Shown here: positions 38,621 through 50,986 of the stretch, piece after piece
Layout of the letters: every line of letters starts with the position of its first letter
Numbering within the stretch: position 1 is the stretch's first letter
From: Yersinia rochesterensis
GTDB lineage: Bacteria; Pseudomonadota; Gammaproteobacteria; Enterobacterales; Enterobacteriaceae
Direction of reading: 5' to 3'
Assembly: GCF_003600645.1 (NCBI RefSeq)
Contig: NZ_CP032482.1
Location: forward strand, 2,790,001 to 2,854,000
DNA: 64,000 nt
Notes under the pieces: generated by a model
Told to the model about the DNA's origin: nothing
Databases searched by the model: none
The model's input: only the letters and a program-made list of their open reading frames with translations
Program-made: the position numbers and the translations under genes

Positions 38621-39332
38621 GTATTTTTCCTAGTAAAAATAAAAATTCAAAAAAACTCACAAAGCACCACAATGACTCACACTGATTAAAGTTATAGCCG
38701 CTAAATTGTCATTGTGCTTGCTCCAAAGCTCATCAAAACACAATGTTGATAACAATTTAGAAACTTAAAATCTACAATGCCATTTTTTGTGCTGTTTTCA
38801 ACCCTTATTCAGCCCGTTGCGCCAAGACTGAAACTGCCGGTTTGGGATTTAGATCCCATTTTTCGTTATTTTTATACCTTTATCGCGTCTATCTCAACCA
38901 TTTTTCTTGCAAACCCATTACCTAATATCAGCCAACATTTTACATTTAAGGAACAATTCAGTGTCAATCAAACCAAATAAAATGAATTTAATTAATTGAT
39001 AAATATATAAATTTATTGATATTCATCACCCGGTGACGAGTAAGAATAACGCGTAAAAATAACGTCATAACAGTTTCGTCTTTTTTATAACATCGCTCAA
39101 AAAGTTAACAATATGGTGTCAAACACAACTATGCAATAGATAATGATATGCATGCTTATTATGTTGATTGAGCGCAAGGATTCGGTCTTTTTTAGTAGTA
39201 ATTGTGGCGATATTTAATCATGCACAGGGCGGAGAAAAGGAGAAGTAAACAAGGTGTGATTTGACAAATTGGCTACAAATAATAAACGTGAGGGCGCTTG
39301 GGAACATCGACCCTCACATTTCTTGATAGCGA
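38621..39332. other. Long intergenic region yejG-bcr
   Basis: About 710 bases, AT-rich, no convincing gene. An ATG frame of 67 codons at 38777 has no ribosome site and no recognisable sequence. A hairpin GTGAGGG/CCCTCAC at 39288-39317 probably ends bcr. A small RNA cannot be excluded. Confidence 0.5.
39288..39317 (-). terminator. Probable bcr terminator
   Basis: GTGAGGG / CCCTCAC with a 16-base loop, T-rich beyond on the minus strand, 16 bases past the bcr stop. Confidence 0.5.
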
Positions 39333-40571
39333 TTATTTCACCGCATTTTTATGTGGTCGGCTGGCATAAAAATACAACAGCATGGCGGCGATAATACAAA
39401 ATGCCATTGAGCTGACCATCGGCCAGGCGCTACGCGATGGTGCCATCGACAACAGCGTCCCCACTATCGCACCGATACCAAAACGTAAAGTCCCCGCCAA
39501 AGAAGATGCCGTCCCCGCCATATGTGGGAAATCATCCAAAATGACGGCCATGGCATTCGAGGTAATCATCGCGATACAGCCCACATAAGCCGCGACGCCC
39601 AGTACCAGCGCCCAGAACCCTAACCCGGTGGCGCACACCACCAGCAGCCAGATGCCCATCACAAATTGTACCCACAGACCAAAACGGAACATTTTCAGTG
39701 CCCCGAAGCGGCGAACATTGCGGCTGTTGATCAATGTCATCAAGAATAAGAAAACAATATTCAGCGCAAAGTAATAGCCAAAGTTCTGCGGAGAAACTCC
39801 ATTTAAATCAATATAAACAAACGGCCCGGCGCTGAGGAATGAGAACATACCTGCAAAAGAAAAACCGCTGGCCAGCATATAGCTCAGAACTTGCTTGTGG
39901 CGGAATAAAGCGCCAAAATTGCCGATAGTGGTGCGCAAATGAAACTTCTGCCGTTTCTCCTTCGGCAAGGTTTCTTTGATAAACAACGCAACCAATATCG
40001 CCCCCACCAATGCGGCTCCCGCCATCGTCCAGAAAATGGCATGCCAGCTAAACCACACCAGCAACGCGCCGCCGATAATGGGTGCCAGCAACGGCGCGAT
40101 TGTCATCACCAAGACCACAAAAGACATCATGCGCGAGAAATCATCTTTGGTGAACATGTCCCGCATCAATGCATTAATCACAACACTGGCGGCGGCAGCT
40201 GATAAGCCGTGCAAGAAACGCAAATTAATCAGTTGCTCGATTGATTGCGCCATAGCACAGGCCATTCCTGCCAGTGCAAAGATGAGCGTTCCCCAGAAAA
40301 TGACCGGCTTGCGCCCGATGCTATCCGCCATGGGCCCATAAAACATTTGTCCGATGGCAAACCCCAGCACATAGGCGCTTAGCGTCATCTGTACTGCGCC
40401 ACTTTCTACACCAAATTGCTGTGCAATGATCGGCATACTGGGCAGATACATATCAATTGCCAAAGGCATCAGCATTGATAACAAGCCCAGGATAAAGATC
40501 AAACCAACGTGGGATGTCCGGTTTGTCGCTTCATTTTGATTACTGGCATGCACGTTCAACAACTCCTTCAC
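39333..40571 (-). CDS. bcr: Bcr/CflA-family multidrug efflux transporter
   Basis: Inner-membrane MFS drug/proton antiporter of 412 residues, about 12 spans, DHA1 group. [14 protein letters not shown] opens TM1, and the loop 2-3 motif [14 protein letters not shown] is the MFS A motif. [23 protein letters not shown] is typical of Bcr. It exports bicyclomycin and sulfonamide-type drugs in E. coli and also Cys. The start could be a few codons into the frame, as the first 19 residues are polar. It lies between yejG and rsuA as in E. coli. Confidence 0.92.
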   Translation of the reverse strand: MKELLNVHASNQNEATNRTSHVGLIFILGLLSMLMPLAIDMYLPSMPIIAQQFGVESGAVQMTLSAYVLGFAIGQMFYGPMADSIGRKPVIFWGTLIFALAGMACAMAQSIEQLINLRFLHGLSAAAASVVINALMRDMFTKDDFSRMMSFVVLVMTIAPLLAPIIGGALLVWFSWHAIFWTMAGAALVGAILVALFIKETLPKEKRQKFHLRTTIGNFGALFRHKQVLSYMLASGFSFAGMFSFLSAGPFVYIDLNGVSPQNFGYYFALNIVFLFLMTLINSRNVRRFGALKMFRFGLWVQFVMGIWLLVVCATGLGFWALVLGVAAYVGCIAMITSNAMAVILDDFPHMAGTASSLAGTLRFGIGAIVGTLLSMAPSRSAWPMVSSMAFCIIAAMLLYFYASRPHKNAVK

Positions 40572-40643
40572 TAACCTACTGCGGGTTGTACTCGTCAGAC
40601 TTCAAGCCGCATGTGCATTGACCACGCCGCAATAGAAAATCAA

Positions 40644-41351
40644 TTACAGATGAGGAGCGCCGACACTCGCAATTTCTTCGGCAGTCAGTGGGCGATACTC
40701 ACCGGGTGCTAAATCATCATCAAGTTTGATGTCGCCAATACGTTCACGATGCAGTTCCAGCACACGATTTCCGACCGCACCAAACATGCGTTTTACCTGA
40801 TGGTAGCGCCCTTCACTGATAGTCAAACGCACTAGCTGAGGCTCGATAACTTCAAGCTGCGCCGGTTTCGTCAATGATTTTTCGTTATGCAACTGTACGC
40901 CGTCAGTAAACTGCTGCGCCGTATCATCAGCAACCGGGTGTTCCAGTGTCACCAAATAGGTTTTTTCGCAATGATGGCGTGGAGAGGTAATGCGGTGCGA
41001 CCATTGACCATCGTCGGTCATCAGCACCAGCCCGGTGGTGTCGATGTCTAACCGCCCTGCCGCGTGAAGCTTATAAGCCACGGGTTCATCAAGGAAATAC
41101 AGCACGGTTGGGTGATCCGGGTCTTCTGTTGAACACACATAACCCTGCGGTTTGTTCAGCATAAAATAACGTGGGCCAACTGTCTGTTGTAATGGGTTGC
41201 CATCAAATCTCACGTCTTGTTCTGGCGTCAGCTTAATGGCACCACTTTTGACTATTTCGCCATCAACAGTGACGCGTTTTGCCCGTAGCTCGCGCGCGAC
41301 CAACGCCCGGCTAACCCCTAATTGCTGAGATAAAAACTTGTCCAATCGCAT
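40644..41351 (-). CDS. rsuA: 16S rRNA pseudouridine-516 synthase RsuA
   Basis: RNA-modifying enzyme of 235 residues (E. coli 231). An N-terminal S4 RNA-binding domain ([27 protein letters not shown]) precedes the pseudouridine synthase fold, with catalytic Asp in [17 protein letters not shown] and the substrate loop [17 protein letters not shown]. Modifies U516 of 16S rRNA. A short ERIC-like fragment lies between it and bcr (about 40588-40625). Confidence 0.95.
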   Translation of the reverse strand: MRLDKFLSQQLGVSRALVARELRAKRVTVDGEIVKSGAIKLTPEQDVRFDGNPLQQTVGPRYFMLNKPQGYVCSTEDPDHPTVLYFLDEPVAYKLHAAGRLDIDTTGLVLMTDDGQWSHRITSPRHHCEKTYLVTLEHPVADDTAQQFTDGVQLHNEKSLTKPAQLEVIEPQLVRLTISEGRYHQVKRMFGAVGNRVLELHRERIGDIKLDDDLAPGEYRPLTAEEIASVGAPHL

Positions 41352-41731
41352 TAAATCTACTTTGCCTGTTGTCTTGTCGTGCCACAGAGGGGCGCGATAC
41401 CCGCACTTACACCTGCCAATGATGACAGAATGCTAATAATACGGTGTGAAATTAATTAAACAGTATAGCGGCGGTTGCCCTATCATCCTAGGAACAGTTA
41501 CGCAAAAAGCCGTTATTGAGAAACAGCTTATCTGCACGGCATCGCCCCCTCGCGCAGGCCGCCACACACGGGCATAATAATAGAAAGCCTTGAAGATAAT
41601 AATAGAAAACCTTGAAGATAAATGGCACTTATACGTTGAAAGTAAATGTTACGTCACAGGAAAGTGCCGCAAGCAATGAATGAGTTTAACCAATTGAGAA
41701 TAATGACAAAAATCATCTGGCAGGCGCATTA
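41352..41731. other. rsuA/radD divergent spacer
   Basis: About 380 bases with both promoters. The only repeat is a perfect-but-one 22-base tandem duplication at 41574-41617 with unit ATAATAATAGAAAGCCTTGA plus AG. Confidence 0.6.
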
Positions 41732-43504
41732 ATGGCTTTTACACTACGCCCTTATCAACAAGAAGCGGTGGATGCGACGCTAGCTTATTTTCGTCGCCAT
41801 ACCGAACCGGCGCTCATTGTCTTACCCACTGGCGCAGGTAAAAGTCTGGTTATTGCTGAATTAGCAAAACTGGCGCGTGGGCGTGTTTTGGTACTAGCGC
41901 ATGTCAAAGAACTGGTGGCGCAAAATCATGCCAAATATTGTGCTTATGGTTTAGAAGCAGACGGTTTAGAGGCCGATATTTTTGCCGCTGGCCTGCAACA
42001 ACGCCAAAGTGAGGGGAAAGTGGTTTTTGGCAGTGTGCAATCCGTGGCACGGAATCTGTCACTGTTTGATAGTGCCTTTTCGCTGCTCATTATCGATGAA
42101 TGTCATCGAATCAGTGACGCAGATGACAGCCAATATCAGCAAATTATTCAGCATTTACGCACGACTAACCCGCGTTTACGTTTGCTGGGACTGACGGCGA
42201 CCCCTTACCGCTTGGGCAAAGGCTGGATTTACCAATTCCACTATCACGGTATCACTCGAGGTGATGGGAAATCCCTATTCCGCGATTGTATTTATGAATT
42301 GCCCCTGCGTTATATGATTAAGCACGGTTTTCTGGTGCCACCGGAGCGGCTGGATATGCCGGTCGTGCAATATGATTTCAGTCGGTTGACCAGCAATAGC
42401 GACGGCATGTTCCGTGAAGCGGATTTAGACCGCGAGCTTAAACAGCAGCAAAGAATCACCCCACATATTGTTAGTCAGATAGTTGAATATGCCGCCCATC
42501 GCCGTGGCGTGATGATTTTTGCCGCCACTGTCGAACATGCCAAAGAAGTCTACGGGCTACTCCCCAAAGGCCAGGCGGCGCTGGTGAGTGCCGGAACGCC
42601 CCCCGCCGAGCGGGATGCTTTAATCACTGCTTTTAAGCAGCAGAAATTACATTATTTGGTGAATGTGGCGGTCTTAACGACCGGTTTTGATGCCCCACAT
42701 GTTGATTTGATTGCAATTCTTCGCCCAACCGAATCCGTCAGCTTGTATCAACAAATTGTTGGGCGCGGCTTGCGGCTCTCGCCGGGCAAAGAAGATTGTC
42801 TGATTCTGGATTATGCCGGCAATCCCCACGACCTTTTCACCCCAGAAGTGGGTACCAGCAAACCCCACACCGGCAGCCAGCCAGTACAAGTCTTTTGCCC
42901 AGACTGCGGTTTTGCCAATATTTTCTGGGGAAAATGCACCGAATCCGGCGAGATTATTGAGCATTATGGCCGCCGCTGTCAGGGCTGGTTTGAAGATGAT
43001 GATGGCGCACGAGCCCAATGTGATTACCGCTTCCGCTTTAAATCCTGCCCACATTGCGGGGCGGAAAATGATATTGCCGCCCGCCGCTGTCATCAGTGTC
43101 AGGAGGTGCTGGTCGACCCCGATGATATGCTGAAAGCTGCCCTGAAATTAAAGGACGCGCTGGTATTGCGTTGCGGTGGAATGAGTTTGGAAAGTGGCCA
43201 GGATGTAAAAGGCGAATGGCTAAAAATCACTTATTACGACGAAGATGGCACCGATACCAGTGAGCGTTTTCGCTTAACTACCGCCGCCCAGCGGATGGCA
43301 TTTGAGCAAGTTTTCCTGCGCCCTCATCAACGGGCGCCTGGGGTTACACTGAAATGGCAAACTGCCGCCGATATCATCGCTCAGCAGGCGCTACTGCGTT
43401 ATCCGGATTTTGTGGTCGCCCGCCGCCGTGGACAATGGTGGCAAATCAGGGAAAAGGTTTTCGATTATCAGGGACGTTTTAGGCGGGCTGACTCTCTCGC
43501 CTAA
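41732..43504 (+). CDS. radD: DNA repair helicase-like ATPase RadD (YejH)
   Basis: Superfamily 2 protein of 590 residues (E. coli 586) involved in double-strand break repair with RecA and SSB. Motif I PTGAGKS, motif II DECH, motif III LTATP and motif [12 protein letters not shown] are present. The C-terminal zinc-finger region has [14 protein letters not shown] and CPHCGAEN...CHQC. The ATG at 41732 gives [17 protein letters not shown], the family start. Single gene between rsuA and rplY as in E. coli. Confidence 0.94.
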   Translation: MAFTLRPYQQEAVDATLAYFRRHTEPALIVLPTGAGKSLVIAELAKLARGRVLVLAHVKELVAQNHAKYCAYGLEADGLEADIFAAGLQQRQSEGKVVFGSVQSVARNLSLFDSAFSLLIIDECHRISDADDSQYQQIIQHLRTTNPRLRLLGLTATPYRLGKGWIYQFHYHGITRGDGKSLFRDCIYELPLRYMIKHGFLVPPERLDMPVVQYDFSRLTSNSDGMFREADLDRELKQQQRITPHIVSQIVEYAAHRRGVMIFAATVEHAKEVYGLLPKGQAALVSAGTPPAERDALITAFKQQKLHYLVNVAVLTTGFDAPHVDLIAILRPTESVSLYQQIVGRGLRLSPGKEDCLILDYAGNPHDLFTPEVGTSKPHTGSQPVQVFCPDCGFANIFWGKCTESGEIIEHYGRRCQGWFEDDDGARAQCDYRFRFKSCPHCGAENDIAARRCHQCQEVLVDPDDMLKAALKLKDALVLRCGGMSLESGQDVKGEWLKITYYDEDGTDTSERFRLTTAAQRMAFEQVFLRPHQRAPGVTLKWQTAADIIAQQALLRYPDFVVARRRGQWWQIREKVFDYQGRFRRADSLA

Positions 43505-43665
43505 GCCGCATTAAGCCTGATAAATTCATAGTTTCGTTTGCTGTCTGGCCGATATTTCGCTAGAATGTCGCCCGCTTTGCTCTGGGTTTACCCAAGTAAA
43601 GCCGAGTATCGAACCTGTTGCTGGGTCGCCTGTAGCAGGGTTAATTTTCTTTAAGAGAAAACAAA

Positions 43666-43950
43666 ATGACCACTATCAATGTAGAAGTACGAAACGACCA
43701 GGGTAAGGGTGCGAGCCGCCGCCTGCGTGCAGCAAATAAATTTCCGGCAATCATTTACGGTGGTTCAGAGGCAGCAATCGCTATCACTCTTGATCATGAC
43801 ACCACCAAGAACCTTGAATTGAAACCGGGCTTTTATGATTCAGTACTGACTTTGGTTGTCGACGGTAAAGAAACCAAAGTTAAAGTACAGGCTGTTCAGC
43901 GTCACGCTTTCAAGCCAAAACTGACTCATATCGACTTCGTTCGCGTTTAA
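43666..43950 (+). CDS. rplY: 50S ribosomal protein L25
   Basis: 94-residue 5S-rRNA-binding ribosomal protein, the short L25 form of enterobacteria. It starts [21 protein letters not shown] and ends [13 protein letters not shown]. It is expressed as a single gene with a leader that can form a GCTTTGCTCTGGG...CCCAAGTAAAGC hairpin (about 43575-43603). A strong terminator follows. Confidence 0.97.
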   Translation: MTTINVEVRNDQGKGASRRLRAANKFPAIIYGGSEAAIAITLDHDTTKNLELKPGFYDSVLTLVVDGKETKVKVQAVQRHAFKPKLTHIDFVRV

Positions 43951-43983
43951 TCGCGTCGCTTTCGATATTCGGGACGCCGAAAT

Positions 43984-44012
43984 AAAAAACGCCGCTTCTG
44001 CGGCGTTTTTTA
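43984..44012. terminator. rplY terminator
   Basis: AAAAAACGCCGC / GCGGCGTTTTTT around TTCT. Also suitable for convergent yejK. Confidence 0.9.
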
Positions 44013-44041
44013 TTAGCTGAATAAAGTCATGGTGCAAACAA

Positions 44042-45046
44042 TTACTTCTTACCCGCATTGCGCTGTAGCTGATCACGCAGATTGGGAGGAGTGCCTTTAA
44101 TGGTCAAGGTGTCCGTCGCCGCATCCCAAAAAATACGCTCGCCCAGTAACAACGCATCAAAATTGATACTCAACCCACCGCCACTACCTGCAAACTTGGT
44201 CAACTGACGCAAAGTGCTGCGATCTGCCGGGAAACTCTCTTCCAATGCATAACCCTGCTCAGCAGAGAATTGTTGGAAATCTTTTTCGCCCAACTTTGGT
44301 AACTCTTGCGAAAGCTCCTGCAAGGCAATTTCTTCACCGGCCTGCAACTGCTCATTACAATAGCTATAAACCTGCTGACGATAAGCCTGGCGCTCATTTT
44401 TACCCAGCTCGGCATCCGCACAATAATCATCAACCGCCTGTAATAAACCACGGTTTTGCGCTTTAGTATCCAGACCTTCACTTGCGGCCAAGAAATCCAT
44501 AAAGAAATCAGATACTTTACGCCCTACTCGCCCTTTCAAGAAAGTCAGATAACGGGTTGATTCCGGGTTGTTTTCCCATTCAGTTAAATCAATACGGGCC
44601 ACAATATCAGCACGATTGATATCAAGATAATGAGTCGTGCTCAGGTCAAGTTGCTCATTCACCCGCATGCTATTACAGCTGCTTAGCACTGAAATCAGTA
44701 AATATTCCACCGCCAGATAGCGGTATTGGCAAAACAGTACCACGCCACCTTCAGCAAACGGATATTTGGCTAACTCATCGCGTAAACGCCCGGTTGCCGC
44801 ACGACTAAAGCTGAGGAAATCTTCATCACCCTTACGGCTCCGTTTCAGCGCGTCAGCCAGCTCACTTTGTTCATTAAACAACCCATAAGCTTTGCTTTTG
44901 GCACTGTAAACCCGATGCAGCTCGGCCATCATTTCTTCAACTACAGCATTGGCTGGTAACAACGAATCGCGCAATACCACATCAAGCGTTTGTTCATCAC
45001 GTTTGATAAGCTGATGTAAGGCTATCTGGTCAATATCCAGACTCAT
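44042..45046 (-). CDS. yejK: Nucleoid-associated protein YejK (NdpA)
   Basis: 334-residue protein of the NA37/YejK family found on the nucleoid (E. coli 335). [27 protein letters not shown] opens it, and [19 protein letters not shown] and [20 protein letters not shown] are typical inner segments. It may interact with topoisomerase functions. Divergent from yejL. Confidence 0.94.
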   Translation of the reverse strand: MSLDIDQIALHQLIKRDEQTLDVVLRDSLLPANAVVEEMMAELHRVYSAKSKAYGLFNEQSELADALKRSRKGDEDFLSFSRAATGRLRDELAKYPFAEGGVVLFCQYRYLAVEYLLISVLSSCNSMRVNEQLDLSTTHYLDINRADIVARIDLTEWENNPESTRYLTFLKGRVGRKVSDFFMDFLAASEGLDTKAQNRGLLQAVDDYCADAELGKNERQAYRQQVYSYCNEQLQAGEEIALQELSQELPKLGEKDFQQFSAEQGYALEESFPADRSTLRQLTKFAGSGGGLSINFDALLLGERIFWDAATDTLTIKGTPPNLRDQLQRNAGKK

Positions 45047-45223
45047 GATAAATACTCCTTTTGGCTAGGGCCGTATTCAATCACTGATGCCTGAGAGCTG
45101 CAACTCAAAAGCTATCTCGGCCCCCAATTAATGGCTAATGATTCTTAATGCTATAAAATAGCGGAAAAGCGCGTCTCTATACGGTAAGATATGGGACTTT
45201 GTCAGGTGTTGAGCACAATTTCT

Positions 45224-45451
45224 ATGCCACAATCATCCCGTTATAGCGACGAACACGTTGAAAAATTGCTGTCAGAATTAGTCAGCGTACTGGAAAAACA
45301 CCGTACCCCAACCGATCTTTCTTTGATGGTTTTGGGAAATATGGTAACAAATCTGATCAATACCAGCATTGCTCCTGCGCAACGCAAAGTATTGGCTCGT
45401 TCTTTCGCTGAAGCCCTCCAAGCTTCAGTACGTGAAGATAAAGCTCATTAA
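45224..45451 (+). CDS. yejL: YejL family protein
   Basis: 75-residue helical protein, the E. coli length, start [19 protein letters not shown]. The longer reading frame upstream (from 45191) is rejected because E. coli YejL begins MPQISRYSDEQ. The central [22 protein letters not shown] is almost invariant. Function unknown. pbgA follows after 27 bases, so they are cotranscribed. Confidence 0.93.
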   Translation: MPQSSRYSDEHVEKLLSELVSVLEKHRTPTDLSLMVLGNMVTNLINTSIAPAQRKVLARSFAEALQASVREDKAH

Positions 45452-45478
45452 TTTACCGGCCAAGACTACAATCTCAAT

Positions 45479-47272
45479 ATGGTGACAAATCGTCAGCGCT
45501 ATCGTGAAAAAGTCTCCCAGATGATCAGCTGGGGGCACTGGTTCGCCCTGTTTAACATCCTGTTCAGCTTGGCGCTGGGTAGCCGCTATTTGTTTATCTC
45601 CGATTGGCCTTCATCGCTGATTGGCCGTGTCTATGCCCTTGTCAGTTGGCTTGGGCACTTTAGTTTTATTGTTTTTGCTGCCTATTTATTGGTGATATTC
45701 CCACTGACTTTTGTGGTGATGTCGCAACGGCTACTCCGTTTCCTTTCCGCCGCCTTTGCCACTGCGGGCTTAACCCTGCTTCTGGTAGATACCGAGGTTT
45801 TCACCCGCTTCCACTTGCATCTTAACCCCGTAGTATGGGAGTTAGTGGTTAACCCGGATCAAACTGAGCTGGCGCGTGATTGGCAATTGATGTTTATTGC
45901 CGTGCCGGTCATTTTTCTTGTCGAGATGCTTTTCGGTACCTGGGCATGGCAAAAACTACGCAGTCTCAACCGACAGCGCTTTGTAAAGCCGCTGGTTGCC
46001 GTGTTTATTTCCGCCTTCTTTGCCTCACATCTGATTTATATCTGGGCAGATGCTAATTTCTATCGCCCCATCAGTATGCAGCGCGCGAACTTACCGCTCT
46101 CCTATCCGATGACAGCGCGTAAATTCCTTGAGAAACATGGTCTGCTTGACCAAGAGGAATATCAGCGGCGCTTGGTAGAACAAGGTAATCCAGATGCATT
46201 GACCGTTGAATATCCCCTCAGCCCGATCGCCTTTAGCGACAAAGGCAGCGGTTATAATCTGTTATTAATTGTGGTTGATGGCATCCGTGCCAATAGCCTG
46301 CAAAAAGACATGCCAGTTTTGGCTGAATTCGGCCATTCAAACATCCAATTTGACCAGCATTACAGCTCGGGTAATCGTCAGGATACCGGGCTGTTTGGGC
46401 TGTTTTACGGTATTTCCCCAACCTATTTAGATGGTGTTCTTTCTTCACGTAAACCTTCTGCATTCATCACGTCATTGAGTGCTCAAGGCTATCAGTTTGG
46501 ATTGTTCTCATCCGATGGTTTTGCCTCGCCGCTCTATCGCCAGGCGTTGTTATCTGATTTCACCTTACCTGCCCCGGCAGAACAAACTGACAGCGAAACT
46601 ACAGCACAATGGCAACAATGGCTGTCCACACTGAATAATAATACGCCGTGGTTCTCATACATTAACCTTAACGGGTCAATTGAAGCGCAAGATCCTGTTG
46701 TTGGTCATAAAGTTGCCACGCCAGCCGATTTTATTCGCCATTATAAAACGGGTGCAAAAGATGTGGATCAGCAGATTGCGACCATTCTGGATACGCTAAA
46801 ACAACGCGGACAACTCGATAAAACCGTAGTTATTATTACTGCCAGCCATGGTGTCGAATTTAATGATAGCGGCAATGATAGCTGGGGGGCTGGCAGCAGC
46901 TTTAATCGTCAACAGTTGCAAGTCCCGTTAATCGTCCATTGGCCGGGCACGCCCGCACAGAAAGTGAACAAGTTAACCAACCACGAAGATATTATGACCA
47001 CACTGATGCAGCGGCTATTGCACGTTAAAACCGCAGCAGAGGATTATTCGCAAGGGGAAGACTTATTCGCCGCACAACGCAACAACAACTGGGTAGCGAC
47101 GGGCGATAATGGCACTCTGGTTATCACTACACCAACACAAACGATTGTGTTAGATAATAATGGTGGATACCGGGCTTATGACGAGCAAGGTAATGAAATT
47201 AAAGATGAAAAACCACAACTCCCATTACTGTTGCAAGTGCTGACTGATATAAAACGTTTTATTGCGAACTAG
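45479..47272 (+). CDS. pbgA: Cardiolipin/LPS sensor protein PbgA (YejM, LapC)
   Basis: Essential inner-membrane protein of 597 residues (E. coli 586). It has five N-terminal membrane helices (to about 190) and a periplasmic sulfatase-like globular domain starting near SGYNLLLIVVDGIRANS. In E. coli it senses periplasmic LPS and controls LapB-FtsH degradation of LpxC. The region between membrane and globular domains (FYRPISMQRANLPLSYPMTARKFLEKHGLL) is well kept, including the basic LPS-contacting stretch. The sulfatase-like fold lacks the standard C/S-x-P-x-R site, as in the family. Ends VLTDIKRFIAN. Confidence 0.95.
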   Translation: MVTNRQRYREKVSQMISWGHWFALFNILFSLALGSRYLFISDWPSSLIGRVYALVSWLGHFSFIVFAAYLLVIFPLTFVVMSQRLLRFLSAAFATAGLTLLLVDTEVFTRFHLHLNPVVWELVVNPDQTELARDWQLMFIAVPVIFLVEMLFGTWAWQKLRSLNRQRFVKPLVAVFISAFFASHLIYIWADANFYRPISMQRANLPLSYPMTARKFLEKHGLLDQEEYQRRLVEQGNPDALTVEYPLSPIAFSDKGSGYNLLLIVVDGIRANSLQKDMPVLAEFGHSNIQFDQHYSSGNRQDTGLFGLFYGISPTYLDGVLSSRKPSAFITSLSAQGYQFGLFSSDGFASPLYRQALLSDFTLPAPAEQTDSETTAQWQQWLSTLNNNTPWFSYINLNGSIEAQDPVVGHKVATPADFIRHYKTGAKDVDQQIATILDTLKQRGQLDKTVVIITASHGVEFNDSGNDSWGAGSSFNRQQLQVPLIVHWPGTPAQKVNKLTNHEDIMTTLMQRLLHVKTAAEDYSQGEDLFAAQRNNNWVATGDNGTLVITTPTQTIVLDNNGGYRAYDEQGNEIKDEKPQLPLLLQVLTDIKRFIAN

Positions 47273-47369
47273 CTCTAAAAACCGAGCCATGGGCGCTTAA
47301 AAAACCAGCAAACGATTTTGACAAGTCTTGCATTAGTCACTGCAAAATGTAGTATAAATGCCACTGTAT

Positions 47370-47446
47370 CGGCATGTAGCGCAGCTTGGTAGCGCACCGT
47401 CATGGGGTGTCGGGGGTCGGAGGTTCAAATCCTCTCATGCCGACCA
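47370..47446 (+). tRNA. proL: tRNA-Pro(GGG)
   Basis: 77-base cloverleaf: acceptor CGGCATG pairs with CATGCCG and the CCA end is encoded. The anticodon loop CATGGGGTG gives GGG, and the T-arm is GGAGGTTCAAATCCTCT. Matches E. coli proL in place and almost in sequence. Confidence 0.96.
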
Positions 47447-47460
47447 AAATACCCTAAGAA

Positions 47461-47488
47461 AACCAATCCGTTAGGGTTGGTTTTTTTG
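47461..47488 (+). terminator. tRNA-Pro terminator
   Basis: AACCAATCC / GGGTTGGTT with loop GTTA, followed by a T-run. Confidence 0.8.
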
Positions 47489-47586
47489 TTTGTGGGGTTT
47501 GGTGATGGTAAAAAAATGGTAAAGCCCCAACTACATACGTCGAGGTTAAGTCAGTAATGAACTGATTGTTTCTACTGTCTGATTAT

Positions 47587-47703
47587 ATGTTCCATCATTT
47601 CACTTGGTTTAAAGAAAAAATATTCCTGGAAATGCGAGCTGCCCCTAAACAAATTGCTGCGCAATGCGGGTTTCAAGCTAACAATATTCTGGCAATGTTA
47701 TAA
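47587..47703 (+). pseudogene. Possible AraC-type HTH remnant
   Basis: A 38-codon frame ending FLEMRAAPKQIAAQCGFQANN. PKQIAAQCGF resembles the first HTH of AraC-family regulators (PLxxIAxxCGF). Nothing of the rest of such a gene is present. It lies 140 bases downstream of the tRNA and may be debris from an integrated element, or chance. Confidence 0.3.
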
Positions 47704-47727
47704 GCCGCCCATATGGTTGAGCGGCTT
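47702..47727 (-). terminator. bgl operon terminator
   Basis: AAGCCGC / GCGGCTT with a 12-base loop, 27 bases past the 6-phospho-beta-glucosidase stop. Confidence 0.6.
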
Positions 47728-47753
47728 TCTCTGATAAAAAGCTTGTCGAGGAA

Positions 47754-49268
<1,515 letters not shown>

Positions 49269-49277
49269 TTAAATATT

Positions 49278-50819
49278 TTAACCCTGATTCATTTGCGCCT
49301 GAACAAGTGGTGCATCGGATGTTTTAGCACTGCTTGATTGTGCAACATTTTCTGTCTCATCCGTAAACCCAACCAACCAAGTGAAAACGGCACCCAAGAC
49401 GAAAGCAACAGTGATTGATAGCAAGAATCCCAGGAACTGTGTCATATGCCCTTCTTTAAAGAAGACTGGCAGTACTGCGATACCGGGCAGGCAATAACTC
49501 CATGACACAGCATTAAAACTCCCTGCAATAGCCCCGCCGATCCCCCCAGCAGCACAACTGCATAAGAAAGGTTTTTTTAAGCGTAATGCCACACCGTAAA
49601 TAGCCGGTTCGGTAATACCGAATAAAGCCGTAATCCCTGCTGACAATGAAATTCCTTTCATTTCACTGTTGCGCGTTTTTAAATAAACGCCGAACATGGT
49701 TCCGGCCATAGCAAAGACCGCAGAGGCTTGCAAACCAGTGAAAGTGTCATAACCCAATGTAGCATAGTTACCCACAGTGACTGGGGTGATACCCCAATGA
49801 ACACCCAATGTAACTAATGGTTGCCAGAATGCCCCAACCATAAACCCTGCTATCGCTGGGCTGAGGTTATAAAGTGTATTGTAAACACCACCAATAGCCC
49901 CACCTATCAAGTTACCCACCGGGCCAAATACCAGCAGGGTTAATGGCACCATAATGGCAATACAGAACATCGGGGTAAACAGATTACGCACCACCATCGG
50001 CAGCACTTTTTCACAGAAGCGCTGCACATAAGACATCGCCCAAACCATCAAAATGATCGGGATAACCGAGGCGGTGTAGCTCAGGTATTGCACGGGAATA
50101 CCGAAGAAATCCAAAGTAGGTGATGACAAAGGAATACCGGCGATGGTATTCAAAATATGGGCAACCTGCGGATTATTCAGTGCTTCATGCATCAATTGCT
50201 GAACCGCAGGATCGGCTGAGTTCACCGTGACGATTTTGTTGGCCGTGAGCATGTTCATATAATCTGGGCTGATCAGCGCACATGCAGTAATAACGGCGGT
50301 GAAAGGGTTAACATTGAATTTCTTGGCGGCAGTAAAGGCTACCATCACTGGCAGGAAGGTAAAACCGGTCCAGGAAACAAAGTTTAGAATACGATAAGTG
50401 CCGCTGGCGGCATCCATCCAACCTATCGCGGCAAGGAAAGAAATAATCCCTTGTAAAATACCGCAAGCAGCCAGTGGATAAAGGAACGGCGCAAAAATAC
50501 TCGAGATAATATCCATTAAGCGACTAACAATACCGACTTTAGGTGCTGCCACCGGCGCGCTTTCATCAATATTAATCAGGTTCATCACATGCTTATAAGC
50601 ATCACCGACGTGGTTACCAATAACCACTTGCATTTGCCCACCCGCTTCAATGACGGTAATAACCCCTTTAACACGATTTAATTTTTCTTTATCGACAGCT
50701 TTATTATCTTTCAATATAAAGCGTAAACGCGTTGCACAATGTGTGACGGTAATCACATTATTATCGCCGCCGATATATTTAATAATTTCTTGGGCGGTCA
50801 ATGAGTAATCAATTGCCAT
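49278..50819 (-). CDS. PTS beta-glucoside EIIBC component (no IIA)
   Basis: Inner-membrane PTS permease of 513 residues. The N-terminal IIB domain has phospho-Cys C28 in VTHCATRLRF; the IIC domain from about 100 carries 8 to 10 spans with GLPSS-like PLSSPTLDFFG and SAGITALFGITEPAIYG. The C-terminal IIA domain present in BglF is absent, so it must borrow EIIA-Glc (Crr), like AscF. The start at 50819 follows AGGAG; the further 50 codons upstream look untranslated. Likely substrates are arbutin, salicin or cellobiose. Confidence 0.92.
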   Translation of the reverse strand: MAIDYSLTAQEIIKYIGGDNNVITVTHCATRLRFILKDNKAVDKEKLNRVKGVITVIEAGGQMQVVIGNHVGDAYKHVMNLINIDESAPVAAPKVGIVSRLMDIISSIFAPFLYPLAACGILQGIISFLAAIGWMDAASGTYRILNFVSWTGFTFLPVMVAFTAAKKFNVNPFTAVITACALISPDYMNMLTANKIVTVNSADPAVQQLMHEALNNPQVAHILNTIAGIPLSSPTLDFFGIPVQYLSYTASVIPIILMVWAMSYVQRFCEKVLPMVVRNLFTPMFCIAIMVPLTLLVFGPVGNLIGGAIGGVYNTLYNLSPAIAGFMVGAFWQPLVTLGVHWGITPVTVGNYATLGYDTFTGLQASAVFAMAGTMFGVYLKTRNSEMKGISLSAGITALFGITEPAIYGVALRLKKPFLCSCAAGGIGGAIAGSFNAVSWSYCLPGIAVLPVFFKEGHMTQFLGFLLSITVAFVLGAVFTWLVGFTDETENVAQSSSAKTSDAPLVQAQMNQG

Positions 50820-50986
50820 TATTAGTCTCCTGCCACGAGTGCTGAGTATAAGATAAACAGAGTGTTCCCGGGTTATTATTAATATTCTTTTTCGATTGAG
50901 GCTGAAGTTTAACAAAAAGAAAAGCGAAGTCACGATATAACAAAAACCGTGACTTGGAATATGTAACATGTAAAAAACACCCTGTT

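Noticed and set aside
38777..38980. 67-codon plus-strand frame in the yejG-bcr spacer
   Set aside because: No ribosome site, AT-rich, no motif; not reported as a gene.
43505..43665. Ribosomal-protein leader autoregulatory structure before rplY
   Set aside because: A hairpin is present, but L25 is not known for leader autoregulation and the structure is simple.
47490..47586. Integrase gene start after tRNA-Pro
   Set aside because: GGTGATGGTAAAAAAATGG resembles sequence seen near integrases, but no integrase-like protein follows in any frame.
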